Shown here: in pieces, positions 7,679-15,862 of the stretch | How the letters are laid out: each line of letters starts with the position of its first letter | Numbering within the stretch: position 1 is the stretch's first letter | Source of the DNA: Phytoactinopolyspora mesophila | GTDB lineage: Bacteria; Actinomycetota; Actinomycetes; Jiangellales; Jiangellaceae | Direction of reading: 5' to 3' | DNA length: 64,000 nucleotides | Assembly: GCF_010122465.1 (NCBI RefSeq) | Contig: NZ_WLZY01000008.1 | Location: forward strand, 248,001 to 312,000 | The notes under the pieces: generated by a model | Told to the model about the DNA's origin: nothing | Seen by the model: only the letters and a program-made list of their open reading frames with translations | Database searches by the model: none | Translations under genes and position numbers: made by a program

Positions 7679-8737
7679 GTGACCAGAGACACGATTCGCT
7701 ACCGCGAGGCGCGCGCACATTACCTGTCACCACGGCGACGTGATCCCGTCAAGACGCTGATGGAGGAGGTGGTGTCCCATCGTGTCTTCGCCGAGGCCGT
7801 CGATCACCTCCGGCTCCCGGCGGGGCAGGCACTGCGGGTTCTCGACCTCGGCTGCGGGCTCGGCGACGGCCTCGCGTTACTGACCCAGCCCCATGGCGAC
7901 CTCACACCGGTGATCGCCGGGCGTCAGCTCGAATACACCGGGCTGGATGCCGATCCGGACATGGTGGAGACCGCTGCCACCCTGCACGACGTTCCGGGCA
8001 CGACCTTCCGCGCCGGCGACATGCGCGACGACCTACCGCCCGGCGATATCGACCTGTATCTCTCCTGCGGTGTTCCGTACTCGCATCTGACGCCGGATGA
8101 AATGATCACCGTACTGAGCGCAATGATGACGCGGATCGTCGACGCCGGCCGTCGCGCCGTGATCGTCGTAGACGTCCTCGGGCGGTACTCCATCGAGTGG
8201 ACCCCGAACTGGGACACCAGCCGGTGGAACTACGCGATGACGTTTCTCGAGGACACCAGCGAGCGTCTCGAACAACCGATGACGTTCTACGATCGGCCGG
8301 CCCTGAACTCGGCGATCGCCGAGGCGGCCCAGCGCGCGGCCGTGCCGCGCGTCGACGTGAGTTTCACCGATCGCTCCATCCTCGTGGGCCGGCATACCGC
8401 CACCCGGGCGTTCAACCCCTCGATTCCGCCCTACCGGACACTCGTCAACGACCTGGCCCGCGGATCGTCGACGGTTGCCCCCGCCGATCTCGCCTTCGAT
8501 CCGCCGACGGTGGGAGCGCCCGACGAGATCCTCGGCTTCTTTCACGTGCTGGCCGCACGATGGAACAAGCTCCTCGAGGAGGCGGTTCCGGCCACGGGTG
8601 AGGTAGCCGGCGACGACCCAGCTGCCCTGGCCGCTGACCTGCTACAGGCCGAGATGGACGAACAGCGGGGCTTGGGAACCGGCCACTCACTGACGGCGAC
8701 GGTGGTCGTCGACGCGACCGCGGGCTCAGCGCGCTAG
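7679..8737 (+). CDS. SAM-dependent methyltransferase
   Basis: A 352-residue class I methyltransferase. Motif I is VLDLGCGLGDGLALL (about residue 50-65), followed by an acidic motif II region YTGLDADPDMVETA. Motif IV is DLYLSCGVPYSHL. The C-terminal 130 residues are an extra region with no family I recognise. GTG 7679 is preceded by GAAAGGG at a good distance. It lies 53 bp after the RibD-C gene and shares its direction, so it is probably in the same operon as folP2. It is convergent with the LOG gene and separated from it by a short hairpin. The methyl acceptor is unknown. Confidence 0.8.
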   Translation: MTRDTIRYREARAHYLSPRRRDPVKTLMEEVVSHRVFAEAVDHLRLPAGQALRVLDLGCGLGDGLALLTQPHGDLTPVIAGRQLEYTGLDADPDMVETAATLHDVPGTTFRAGDMRDDLPPGDIDLYLSCGVPYSHLTPDEMITVLSAMMTRIVDAGRRAVIVVDVLGRYSIEWTPNWDTSRWNYAMTFLEDTSERLEQPMTFYDRPALNSAIAEAAQRAAVPRVDVSFTDRSILVGRHTATRAFNPSIPPYRTLVNDLARGSSTVAPADLAFDPPTVGAPDEILGFFHVLAARWNKLLEEAVPATGEVAGDDPAALAADLLQAEMDEQRGLGTGHSLTATVVVDATAGSAR

Positions 8738-8754
8738 CCTCCCGGACCGGGAGG
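8738..8754. terminator. Bidirectional hairpin between convergent genes
   Basis: CCTCCCGG and CCGGGAGG, separated by one base, lie in the 24-bp gap between two convergent stop codons. GTGGGCTTT follows on the plus strand. Confidence 0.65.
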
Positions 8755-8761
8755 GTGGGCT

Positions 8762-9562
8762 TTACTCGGCCGCTCCCGGGGTTCTCGCGACGGCCTCGCG
8801 TTCCTGGGCCCGGCGGGTCTCGCCCGCGCGGTTCAGCACGTCGAGCACCTCGTCGAGATCGTCGGTCAGGGTGACCAGCTCGAGATCGGCCGAGGAGATC
8901 TTCTTCTCGGCGGCCAGCGTCCCGCGTAGCCAATCCATGAGCCCGCTCCAGTACGACGTGCCGACCAGCACGATCGGGAAGGTGGTGACCTTGCCGGTCT
9001 GGACCAGGGTGAGCGACTCGAAGAGCTCGTCGAGCGTGCCGAACCCACCCGGGAACACGACGAAACCCTGGGCGTACTTGACGAACATGGTCTTTCGCGC
9101 GAAGAAGTAGCGGAAGTCGATACCGAGGTCGACGTACTCGTTGAGGCCTTGCTCGAAAGGCAGCTCGATTCCAAGACCGACCGACACGCCGCCGGCCTGA
9201 CTCGCGCCTTTGTTGGCCGCTTCCATGATTCCCGGGCCGCCACCGGTGATCACCCCGAAGCCAGCGCCCACCAGCCGTTCGCCCAGCTCTACCGCCGACT
9301 GATAGAACGGGTCGTCCGTCGGCGTGCGAGCCGATCCGAAAACGCTGATCGCGGGGCCGAGCTCAGCGAGCGCGCTGAATCCTTCGACGAACTCGGACTG
9401 AATGCGCAACACGCGCCACGGATCAGTGTGTACCCAATCACCTGGTCCCCGGCTGTCGAGCAGCCGCTGATCAGTGGTGCCGGGCTGTACCTGGGCTCCG
9501 CGGAGCGTCACCGGACCGTGGTGCCGCTCGCCCGGCCGTTCTGGCTTTTCGTTGTGGTTCAC
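8762..9562 (-). CDS. TIGR00730 / LOG-family Rossmann protein
   Basis: A 266-residue Rossmann-fold protein of the LOG family (cytokinin riboside 5'-monophosphate phosphoribohydrolase type). Nucleotide motifs are AISVFGSARTP, VITGGGPGIMEAANKGA and PGGFGTLDELFE, the last being the PGGxGTxxE signature with the catalytic Glu. In bacteria such proteins hydrolyse purine nucleoside monophosphates to base and ribose phosphate. The first 45 residues are a charged extension. GTG 9562 has no ribosome-binding site, but TAATCT sits 6 nt upstream, suggesting a leaderless transcript starting within the dapE-LOG gap (20 bp). The dapE neighbour is also present in mycobacteria. Confidence 0.88.
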   Translation of the reverse strand: MNHNEKPERPGERHHGPVTLRGAQVQPGTTDQRLLDSRGPGDWVHTDPWRVLRIQSEFVEGFSALAELGPAISVFGSARTPTDDPFYQSAVELGERLVGAGFGVITGGGPGIMEAANKGASQAGGVSVGLGIELPFEQGLNEYVDLGIDFRYFFARKTMFVKYAQGFVVFPGGFGTLDELFESLTLVQTGKVTTFPIVLVGTSYWSGLMDWLRGTLAAEKKISSADLELVTLTDDLDEVLDVLNRAGETRRAQEREAVARTPGAAE

Positions 9563-9581
9563 GCCGCCAGATTAGCGGGGA

Positions 9582-10652
9582 TCACCCGGCCAGCCACGCA
9601 CGCATCCGTTCCTCGCACACCCGGATCTCTCTGAGATCGACCCGTTCGTCGTCGGCATGCGCGAGCAACGGGTCCCCGGGTCCGTAGTTGACCGCGGGAA
9701 TCCCGAGCGCGGAGAAGCGGGCGACGTCGGTCCAGCCTTCTTTGGCTCGCACATCGCCGCCGACGGCCTCGACGAACGCGGCAGCCGCGGGCTCGCCGAG
9801 GCCCGGCCTGGCGGCGGGTGCGGTGTCGGCCAGCTTCAGCTCGAAGCCTTCGAACACCTCACTGACATGGGCCAGCGCCTGCTGTTCGGACTTGTCCGGT
9901 GCGAAGCGGTAGTTCACCGCCACCACACATCGGTCCGGTATGACATTGCCGGCGATGCCGCCTTCGATACCGACCGCGTTGAGGCCCTCGCGGTAGACCA
10001 GGCCGTCGACCTCGACCTCGGCGGGGACGTATGCCCGGAGCCGTTCGAGGACCGGCGCGACGTCGTGGATGGCATTGCTGCCCTTCCACCACCGGGCGCT
10101 GTGTGCAGCAGTGCCCCGGACGGTGACTTCAACGCGCAGGGTTCCGTTGCATCCGCCTTCGACCGCTGCCGCTGTGGGCTCCATCAGCACCGCGAAGTCG
10201 CCTCGAAGCAACTCAGGGCGGTTCCGGCTGATCCGGCCCAGGCCGTTGAGGTCCGCCGCCACCTCTTCGTTGTCGTAGAACACATAGGTGACGTCCCGGC
10301 GAGGCTCGGGGATATGGGCGGCCAGTCGCAACATGACGGCGACGCCGCCTTTCATGTCGACGGTGCCACGGCCCCACAAGAACTCGCCGTCACGGGTCAC
10401 CGGAAGATTGCCCGCGACCGGCACGGTGTCGAGATGACCGGCGACTATGACCGCGCCGGCGTTGTGCGGGGCCGTCATGGTCCGGGCGAGCACGGTGTCG
10501 CCCTCGCGGTCGACCTCGAGGTGCGGGCACTCACGCAGCGCTCGCTCGACGGCATCGGCGAGCACTTGTTCGTCACCACTGACGGAGGCGATGTCACAGA
10601 TCACCGCGGTCAGCTCGGAAACCGGGAGGTCCAGGTCCAATCGTGTGCTCAC
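9582..10652 (-). CDS. dapE: Succinyl-diaminopimelate desuccinylase
   Basis: M20-family zinc enzyme of 356 residues that cleaves N-succinyl-L,L-2,6-diaminopimelate in lysine and peptidoglycan precursor synthesis. Metal-binding segments are GHLDTVPVAGNL, WGRGTVDMKGGVAVML and YDNEEVAADLNG (the Glu-Glu pair). The dimerisation domain includes GTAAHSARWWKGSNAIHD. The actinobacterial form is slightly shorter than the E. coli enzyme (375). GTG 10652 has TAGGGT 6 nt upstream, so it may be leaderless; AGGG within it could also serve as a ribosome-binding site. dapD and dapC lie 4-10 kb away in separate units. Confidence 0.94.
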   Translation of the reverse strand: MSTRLDLDLPVSELTAVICDIASVSGDEQVLADAVERALRECPHLEVDREGDTVLARTMTAPHNAGAVIVAGHLDTVPVAGNLPVTRDGEFLWGRGTVDMKGGVAVMLRLAAHIPEPRRDVTYVFYDNEEVAADLNGLGRISRNRPELLRGDFAVLMEPTAAAVEGGCNGTLRVEVTVRGTAAHSARWWKGSNAIHDVAPVLERLRAYVPAEVEVDGLVYREGLNAVGIEGGIAGNVIPDRCVVAVNYRFAPDKSEQQALAHVSEVFEGFELKLADTAPAARPGLGEPAAAAFVEAVGGDVRAKEGWTDVARFSALGIPAVNYGPGDPLLAHADDERVDLREIRVCEERMRAWLAG

Positions 10653-10718
10653 CCGGCCACCCTAAGCTCTGCCGCCGCTGACATTCACGCGGGAGCGGCG
10701 TTCTGGTTGACTACCGGA

Positions 10719-11327
10719 ATGCGCCTTGATCCAGCACCAGTAACGCCCGAGGACGTCGAGCTTGCGGGCACAATTGTCATCGACGCACTGGCCGGCAGCG
10801 TTGAAGCCGATTGGTCTCTGTCCGCGGGCGGGCTCAGCTGGTCGTGCTGGGCCACGCTGGCGCACGTGTGCGATTGCCTGATCAGTTACACCGGCCAGCT
10901 CGCCGACCGGGCCGAGACGGACTACGTCCCTTTCGTGGTGCGGGTGAAGGAGTCGGCCTCGCCCGCGGGTCTGCTGCGGGTGGTGCGGGTCGCCGCCGGC
11001 TTGCTGGCGGCGGTCTGCCGCAGCACACCCGAGGATGTCCGCGCTTATCATCCCAGCGGGATGGCAGATCCCGAAGGCTTCGCCGCGATGGGTGTGGCCG
11101 AGCTTCTCGTCCACGGCAACGACGTCGCGCACGGCCTCGGGGTGTCATTCCACGTCGAGCCCGGCCTGGCCAGCAGAGTTCTCGCCCGGTTGTTCCCCCG
11201 CACCGCGATCGCCGACGACGACCCCTGGCAGGTCCTGCTGTGGGCGCACGGCCGGATCAGGCTGCCGGGCCGGGTTCAAGCCAACGGCTGGACGTGGACC
11301 GGAGCCCCCATCGGCGAACGCGACTGA
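10719..11327 (+). CDS. DinB / maleylpyruvate isomerase-like protein
   Basis: A 202-residue four-helix-bundle protein of the DinB/maleylpyruvate isomerase N-domain superfamily, whose better-known members are mycothiol-dependent. Visible pieces are the first helix TIVIDALAGSVEADWSL, LSWSCWATLAHVCDCLISY (with the usual metal-binding His) and GVAELLVHGNDVAHGLG (the second His motif HGxDxA). The protein ends in WTWTGAPIGERD. The genome encodes MshB, so mycothiol is available. Start ATG 10719 was chosen because residues before it do not resemble the family. It is monocistronic and is followed by the sigma-factor gene after 103 bp. The reaction is unknown. Confidence 0.7.
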   Translation: MRLDPAPVTPEDVELAGTIVIDALAGSVEADWSLSAGGLSWSCWATLAHVCDCLISYTGQLADRAETDYVPFVVRVKESASPAGLLRVVRVAAGLLAAVCRSTPEDVRAYHPSGMADPEGFAAMGVAELLVHGNDVAHGLGVSFHVEPGLASRVLARLFPRTAIADDDPWQVLLWAHGRIRLPGRVQANGWTWTGAPIGERD

Positions 11328-11430
11328 CGCGCCCGGCACTCACCTGACCAGCTGCGGAGTTCCTCACCCGAGGTCTGTCGGCTCCGCGTACGGCTGGCAT
11401 CTGATAGGAAAGAATGGGACATTACTATCG

Positions 11431-12069
11431 ATGAGTGTGGTCGAGCACGGGATGACCGCGCACGATCCCAGCGACGAGCAGCTGTGGACGCGTGCGCGTC
11501 TAGGCGATCCCGCCGCTTTCGGCGATCTGTTCACCCGGCACGCCGGCACCGTGTACTCATTCTGTTTCCGCCTCACAGCCAGCTGGCACACCGCCGAAGA
11601 CCTCACCACCGTCGTGTTCCTGGAGGCGTGGCGCCGCCGGCATGAGCCCAACGGCAAGCCCGGGACTCTCGTACCCTGGCTGCTGGGCATCGCCTCACAC
11701 GTGGCCCGGCACAGCACGCGAGCGGTACGCCGGCATCGCAAGCTTCTCGCCAAGCTGCCACCAGCGGTCATCGAAAGTGATCAAGGGGCCAGCCAGGCCG
11801 CACGCGCCGAGACCGAGAAGCAGATGAAAGAAATCCTGCAGGTCTTTCGGCGGTTGCCACACCGTGAGCAAGAAGTCCTGGCGCTGTGTGTCTGGGGCGA
11901 GCGCACCACCGCCGAGGCTGCCATCGCACTCGGCATTCCGGTGGGGACAGCCCGCTCCAGACTCGCCCGGGCGCACGAACATCTGCGCCGGCTGATGGAG
12001 AACTCTCACAACGGCCGGGCACATCCGCGACCGGCGGTATCCGCCAGGCCACCTAGGGAGGCAACGTAA
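11431..12069 (+). CDS. ECF RNA polymerase sigma factor
   Basis: A 212-residue sigma-70 family ECF protein. Region 2 is LFTRHAGTVYSFCFRLTAS with TAEDLTTVVFLEAW. Region 4 is LPHREQEVLALCVWGE with a helix-turn-helix TAEAAIALGIPVGTARSRL. There is no SnoaL-type C-terminal extension. The start is uncertain: ATG 11431, the in-frame GTG 11437, or ATG 11452. A TACTAT hexamer at 11423-11428 is 8 nt before GTG 11437, which would favour a leaderless start there. The membrane protein that follows after 3 bp is its likely regulator. Confidence 0.87.
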   Translation: MSVVEHGMTAHDPSDEQLWTRARLGDPAAFGDLFTRHAGTVYSFCFRLTASWHTAEDLTTVVFLEAWRRRHEPNGKPGTLVPWLLGIASHVARHSTRAVRRHRKLLAKLPPAVIESDQGASQAARAETEKQMKEILQVFRRLPHREQEVLALCVWGERTTAEAAIALGIPVGTARSRLARAHEHLRRLMENSHNGRAHPRPAVSARPPREAT

Positions 12070-12072
12070 GGC

Positions 12073-13182
12073 ATGAGTTCGACGATGCTTCGGCTCAACT
12101 CGTTCGAGTCGCCGCCGGACGGCTTTCCTCCTGATCGTGAACACGCTGTGCGCCGCCTGCTCGAATCGGTGGTGCGTGAGACGCACGAGGCCGAACTCCG
12201 GGGAAACCGGAGCCGGCGGCCGCGGAAACGTCCCAGCCTCCCTGTCATTCGCCTGGGGCTGGCCACCGCCACCGCGGTCGTCCTGATGGTCGTGTCGTTG
12301 GGCCTGGCCGGGGTGTTGCGCCCGGATGCGGGCGTCGCACATGCCGCCACACCCACGCTGGTGGGCCACGAGACCAGCACCGGGGAACCCGCTGCCGACG
12401 TGCTCCGCGACCTCGCCGGGCGGGCGGCGGGCACGCCGTCCACGAGCGGTGACGACACGATCCGCACCGAACGCTGGTCTCTCGCGATCACCGCCGACGG
12501 CGGCAACGCCGCGGCCGGCGACGAGGGCGCGGGCGCCGATACCGAAGGCGCGGCCGGCCAAGAGGGCCCAGCCAGCCCGGCCACCACCACAGTGACCACC
12601 GCGATCATCCCGGTTCAGCGGGAGATGACCCGTCTCGACGACGGCAGCGTGTCGGTCCGCGAGGTCGGCGGTGAGCCGCAGTTCCCCAACGACGCGTACC
12701 GCCGGGCGTGGGACGACGAAGGCCGGCCCGGCCCGCACGGCGCGGTGCTCAGGGACGAGATCCTGCCGCCCGGGCAGTATCACCTGACCTATCCGGCGGA
12801 CCTACCCACGGAGCCAGCACTGCTGCAGGAGACGCTCGCGACCGAGCAGCCCGACGCGCGACACGACACCGGCGCCTTGTTCCTCGCCATTCACCAGCTC
12901 CGCAATGAACAGGTTCCCAGCGGTGAGGTCCAAGCCGGACTGCTGGAACTGCTGGCCGAGCGGGCCGATGTCGTCACTCTGGGTCAGACCACGGACCGCG
13001 CCGGGCGCGAGGCCGTCGCGATCGCGACCAACAGCACCGACTCTGGCTGGCCGCTCCGGTTCATCCTGCTGATCGACCCGGACGACGGCCACATCCTCGG
13101 CTACGAACAGGTGCTCACCGGGGACGTCGCGCACGTCGATGTCGCTGCGCCCGCCGTCATCGACTACACGCTGTTCCACTGA
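12073..13182 (+). CDS. Membrane-anchored sigma-factor partner (CU044_5270-like)
   Basis: A 369-residue single-pass membrane protein: a basic cytosolic N-terminus (about 1-58), one hydrophobic helix near 59-82 (LGLATATAVVLMVVSLGLAG) and a large extracytoplasmic part with an Ala/Gly/acidic linker (about 140-180). It resembles the CU044_5270 family found next to ECF sigma genes in Actinobacteria. The HxxxCxxC zinc motif of classical anti-sigma domains is absent from the N-terminus. ATG 12073 is 3 bp after the sigma-factor stop, so the two are one operon. An anti-sigma or signal-receiving role follows from position only. Confidence 0.72.
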   Translation: MSSTMLRLNSFESPPDGFPPDREHAVRRLLESVVRETHEAELRGNRSRRPRKRPSLPVIRLGLATATAVVLMVVSLGLAGVLRPDAGVAHAATPTLVGHETSTGEPAADVLRDLAGRAAGTPSTSGDDTIRTERWSLAITADGGNAAAGDEGAGADTEGAAGQEGPASPATTTVTTAIIPVQREMTRLDDGSVSVREVGGEPQFPNDAYRRAWDDEGRPGPHGAVLRDEILPPGQYHLTYPADLPTEPALLQETLATEQPDARHDTGALFLAIHQLRNEQVPSGEVQAGLLELLAERADVVTLGQTTDRAGREAVAIATNSTDSGWPLRFILLIDPDDGHILGYEQVLTGDVAHVDVAAPAVIDYTLFH

Positions 13183-13210
13183 CCGATCCCCGCCGACCGG
13201 AGAGCTCGTG

Positions 13211-13696
13211 TCAGGCGCCGCGTAGGCGGCGGGCGCTTTCCCCGTTGGCTTCGGCCAGATCGTCGAGGAGTTCGGTCAGGGCCTCGATCTGTTCGGAGTC
13301 TCTCCCAGCCAGGGCGGCTGTGGCCGCCTCGGCCACCGGTTCCCAGATCTCGCGGCGCCTGCGGCGGTGGCGGTCGGAGGTGGCGATCGTGCGGGCGCGT
13401 CGGTCGGGGCCCTCGGTGCGGGTGATGTAACCGGCTCGTTCGAGCCGGTCGAGGATCTTGGTGATGGCGGCGGGGCTCAAGCCGCTGGTTTCGGCGAGTG
13501 AACTGGGCCGGGTCGGGCCCTCGCGTTCGAGGATCTCCAGACAGCGCAGGTCGTTACGGTTGATGCCGTATTGCTCGGCGGCGGCGTCGAACAGCGCCTC
13601 GGTAGCCGCGTGCAGGCGGCGGGTCGCCCGTAGCGCGGCCTCCTCGGCTCGCGTCCGGCCGTTCGACCCACTTGTTTCACGTCGCGTATTATTCAC
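13211..13696 (-). CDS. MarR-family transcriptional regulator
   Basis: A 161-residue winged-helix repressor-type protein. Helix-turn-helix and wing are RPSSLAETSGLSPAAITKIL, DRLERAGYITRTEG and DRRARTIA. GTG 13696 is the only plausible start (VNNTRRETSGSNGR); further upstream the frame has no family resemblance. TATAAT at 13704-13709 is 7 nt before this GTG and there is no Shine-Dalgarno, so the transcript is probably leaderless. The start codon lies 3 bp from the start codon of the divergent membrane-protein gene, and an imperfect palindrome covers both. Autorepression and control of that neighbour are likely but inferred. Confidence 0.88.
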   Translation of the reverse strand: MNNTRRETSGSNGRTRAEEAALRATRRLHAATEALFDAAAEQYGINRNDLRCLEILEREGPTRPSSLAETSGLSPAAITKILDRLERAGYITRTEGPDRRARTIATSDRHRRRRREIWEPVAEAATAALAGRDSEQIEALTELLDDLAEANGESARRLRGA

Positions 13697-13709
13697 CCCG
13701 TGAATTATA
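13687..13709. promoter_or_regulatory. Overlapping divergent leaderless promoters and putative operator
   Basis: On the plus strand TATTAT (13687-13692) is 7 nt before GTG 13700. On the minus strand TATAAT (13704-13709) is 7 nt before GTG 13696. The two start codons are separated by CCC only. ATTATTCAC and GTGAATTAT form an inverted repeat with 8 of 9 bases matching, centred on the gap, as expected for a MarR dimer site. The -35 regions are weak. Confidence 0.65.
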
Positions 13710-14137
13710 CTGCCGCTCAGATCGCCCCTGTCCGCCCGTGCCGCTGGGCCCTCGCAGGCGCGACCGCTTATGTCCTGTGGGGCATGCTCCACCTGGGCCT
13801 GGGGGTCTCCATGGTGGCCCGCGCGCTCAGCGGCGGCCTGCCGTCGGGCGAGCTGGAGTCCGAGAGCCTGATGTTCTTCGTGTGTGCTTCGGTGTTCGGC
13901 GCGCAGGCGATCGCGGTCGGACTGGTCCTCAACCGGGTGAACGACCGCTTCGGCTACTGGCTCAACCTGCTCACACTCGGCGTGATCGACACGGCGTTCG
14001 TGGCGTTCATGGTCGTTCCCGGCCACGTCGATCCGGTCGGCGGACTGTCAGGGCCGCTGGTCTGGGTAGCTGCTGCGGTCGCCTCCACGATCGCCCTGTC
14101 TCGCTCGTCGTCTGCGGCCCCGCACAATGAGACTTGA
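13700..14137 (+). CDS. Small integral membrane protein
   Basis: A 145-residue protein with four predicted membrane helices (about residues 17-38, 52-74, 84-106 and 114-135). It resembles uncharacterised DoxX/DUF-type four-helix membrane proteins, but I cannot place it in a named family with confidence. GTG 13700 has TATTAT 7 nt upstream and no ribosome-binding site. It is divergent from, and shares a control region with, the MarR gene, so it is the probable target of that repressor. Function unknown; an efflux or stress-related membrane role would suit a MarR target but is only a guess. Confidence 0.72.
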   Translation: MNYTAAQIAPVRPCRWALAGATAYVLWGMLHLGLGVSMVARALSGGLPSGELESESLMFFVCASVFGAQAIAVGLVLNRVNDRFGYWLNLLTLGVIDTAFVAFMVVPGHVDPVGGLSGPLVWVAAAVASTIALSRSSSAAPHNET

Positions 14138-14154
14138 TCATGGGACAACCTGCA

Positions 14155-14784
14155 TCAGGTGTGTGAGCAGCGCCAGTAGCTCATCCGGTTGTTGTTGCTC
14201 GACCCGACGTATGAGCTCTGGCCCGGGTGCGGCTGGTGCCACAGCAGACTGCCACCGTTGCTGACATAGGTATAGATGATCTTCCGGCTGCCGGAGCGGT
14301 TGACCCAGGAGGATGTCTGGTTGTTGAAGCCCCAGCTCGATGCGTAGCCGGAGCAGGTGCTGGAGAACTGGTAACGCGTGCCGTCGTAGTTCGAGCTCGT
14401 GTAGAAGCAGTAGTAGGCCGATGGGCACGACGTGTAGACACCCATGGGCGAGAAGTCTGCCGAATTGGAGCCCTCCAGCCCCAGGTGCTCCACGACGTCG
14501 GTGCGCACGTTGCTGCCCAACCCCGAGGGCGCCCGTTTCTCACCAGGGTCCGGCCAGACCACGACCGTGGCGCCGTCATCCCATGCCATCGCGTTGTCCG
14601 ATACCTGCACACCGCCCGGCTGGAGTTCGAGCAAGCCGGCCATCTCACTGGCCAGCGGCCCGGTCGGCTCGGCGTCGTCGGCCGATATAGCCGCCCCGGA
14701 CATGAACGGTGCGACCAACAATGCGGCCGCACCAAAAGCTCCTGCTGTCATCCGTCGGGTACGCGAGCTGAGTCTCATACGCAT
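14155..14784 (-). CDS. Secreted peptidase-inhibitor I36-like protein
   Basis: A 209-residue exported protein. The N-terminus MRMRLSSRTRRMTAGAFGAA is a Sec (possibly Tat-like) signal peptide ending near SGAAISA. The C-terminal half has the crystallin-like pattern of the family I36 (Streptomyces metalloproteinase inhibitor type): SCPSAYYCFYTSSNYDG, RYQFSSTCSGYASSWGFNNQ and VNRSGSRKIIYTY. It has four Cys, probably two disulfides. The middle region is acidic and of unknown role. ATG 14784 is favoured by GGAGG 8 nt upstream; a second ATG is two codons later. It is convergent with the membrane protein. Inhibitor activity is not shown by sequence. Confidence 0.75.
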   Translation of the reverse strand: MRMRLSSRTRRMTAGAFGAAALLVAPFMSGAAISADDAEPTGPLASEMAGLLELQPGGVQVSDNAMAWDDGATVVVWPDPGEKRAPSGLGSNVRTDVVEHLGLEGSNSADFSPMGVYTSCPSAYYCFYTSSNYDGTRYQFSSTCSGYASSWGFNNQTSSWVNRSGSRKIIYTYVSNGGSLLWHQPHPGQSSYVGSSNNNRMSYWRCSHT

Positions 14785-14901
14785 TCCTACTCCCTCCGCC
14801 CAACCTTGGACGGCGTTTGCCTGACACAAGCGCCGACGTCGAAAAGGCCGGCCACCTTGGTACGCCGCTACCCACGGCAACGGTGGCGCCGCCTATCCGA
14901 C

Positions 14902-14907
14902 TAGGCT
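14902..14907 (+). promoter_or_regulatory. Leaderless -10 element (TAGGCT) of dapD
   Basis: TAGGCT ends 7 nt before ATG 14915. The spacer GGGGTGT could act weakly as a ribosome-binding site, so the leaderless reading is not exclusive. Confidence 0.4.
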
Positions 14908-14914
14908 GGGGTGT

Positions 14915-15844
14915 ATGCCCGACGAACGTCTCGCCTGGGGTTTCGGACTCACAACCACAACCCATGACGGCACAATCCTGGATGTTTGGTACCCGTCGCC
15001 CGCTCTGGGCAAACCGCCTATGGGTTCCGATCCCCTCATCGACCTCCGGAGTCTCGAGGGGGACGACTCCGACCGCCGGGTCCGGCAGCGAGTTGTCCGC
15101 ACCGCGATTGACCTGGACAAACCGCCGTCTGATGGCGCTGACGCATACCTGCGGCTGCATCTGCTGTCGCACCGGCTCGTCCGGCCGCGAGAACTGAACC
15201 TGGAAGGTCTTTTCGGGACGCTGGCGAACGTCGTGTGGACCAACCACGGTCCGTGCGCCGTCGAAGACTTCGAGACCGCCAGGCTGAACCTGCGGCGGCG
15301 TGGCGGCGTGACGGTGTACGGCGTCGACAAGTTCCCCCGCATGGTCGACTACGTGGTGCCGACCGGGGTTCGTATCGCTGATGCCGACCGCGTCCGTCTG
15401 GGCGCACATCTCGCACCCGGCACCACCGTGATGCACGAAGGCTTCGTCAATTTCAACGCCGGCACCCTCGGCGCGTCCATGGTCGAAGGCCGGATCTCCG
15501 CGGGAGTGGTGGTCGACGACGGTTCGGACATCGGCGGCGGAGCATCCATCATGGGCACCCTGTCCGGTGGAGGCACCGAGATGATCTCGATCGGCAAGGG
15601 GTGCCTGCTGGGCGCGAACGCCGGAGTGGGCATCTCGCTGGGCGACGGCTGCATCGTCGAGGCGGGCTGCTACATCACCGCGGGCACCAAGGTCAGCCTG
15701 CCGGACAGCCGGGTCGTCAAAGCGCGCGAGCTCAGCGGCCAGCAGGGCCTGCTGTACCGCCGAAACAGCGTCACGGGGACCATCGAGGCGCTTGCGCGCT
15801 CCGGAGACTGGGGCGGCCTGAACGCCGCGCTGCACGCGAACTAG
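14915..15844 (+). CDS. dapD: Tetrahydrodipicolinate N-succinyltransferase
   Basis: A 309-residue enzyme that transfers succinyl from succinyl-CoA to tetrahydrodipicolinate, the first committed step of the succinylase branch to diaminopimelate. It has the actinobacterial DapD layout: an N-terminal alpha/beta part ([20 protein letters not shown]), then a left-handed beta-helix with hexapeptide repeats (about 165-265) including [19 protein letters not shown] and [18 protein letters not shown], and a short C-terminal domain ([18 protein letters not shown]). It is probably a trimer. Three more genes follow in the same direction with small gaps. dapE is 4 kb and dapC 4.5 kb away in separate units. 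Confidence 0.95.
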   Translation: MPDERLAWGFGLTTTTHDGTILDVWYPSPALGKPPMGSDPLIDLRSLEGDDSDRRVRQRVVRTAIDLDKPPSDGADAYLRLHLLSHRLVRPRELNLEGLFGTLANVVWTNHGPCAVEDFETARLNLRRRGGVTVYGVDKFPRMVDYVVPTGVRIADADRVRLGAHLAPGTTVMHEGFVNFNAGTLGASMVEGRISAGVVVDDGSDIGGGASIMGTLSGGGTEMISIGKGCLLGANAGVGISLGDGCIVEAGCYITAGTKVSLPDSRVVKARELSGQQGLLYRRNSVTGTIEALARSGDWGGLNAALHAN

Positions 15845-15862
15845 GCCGCCGGGGACACTCAC

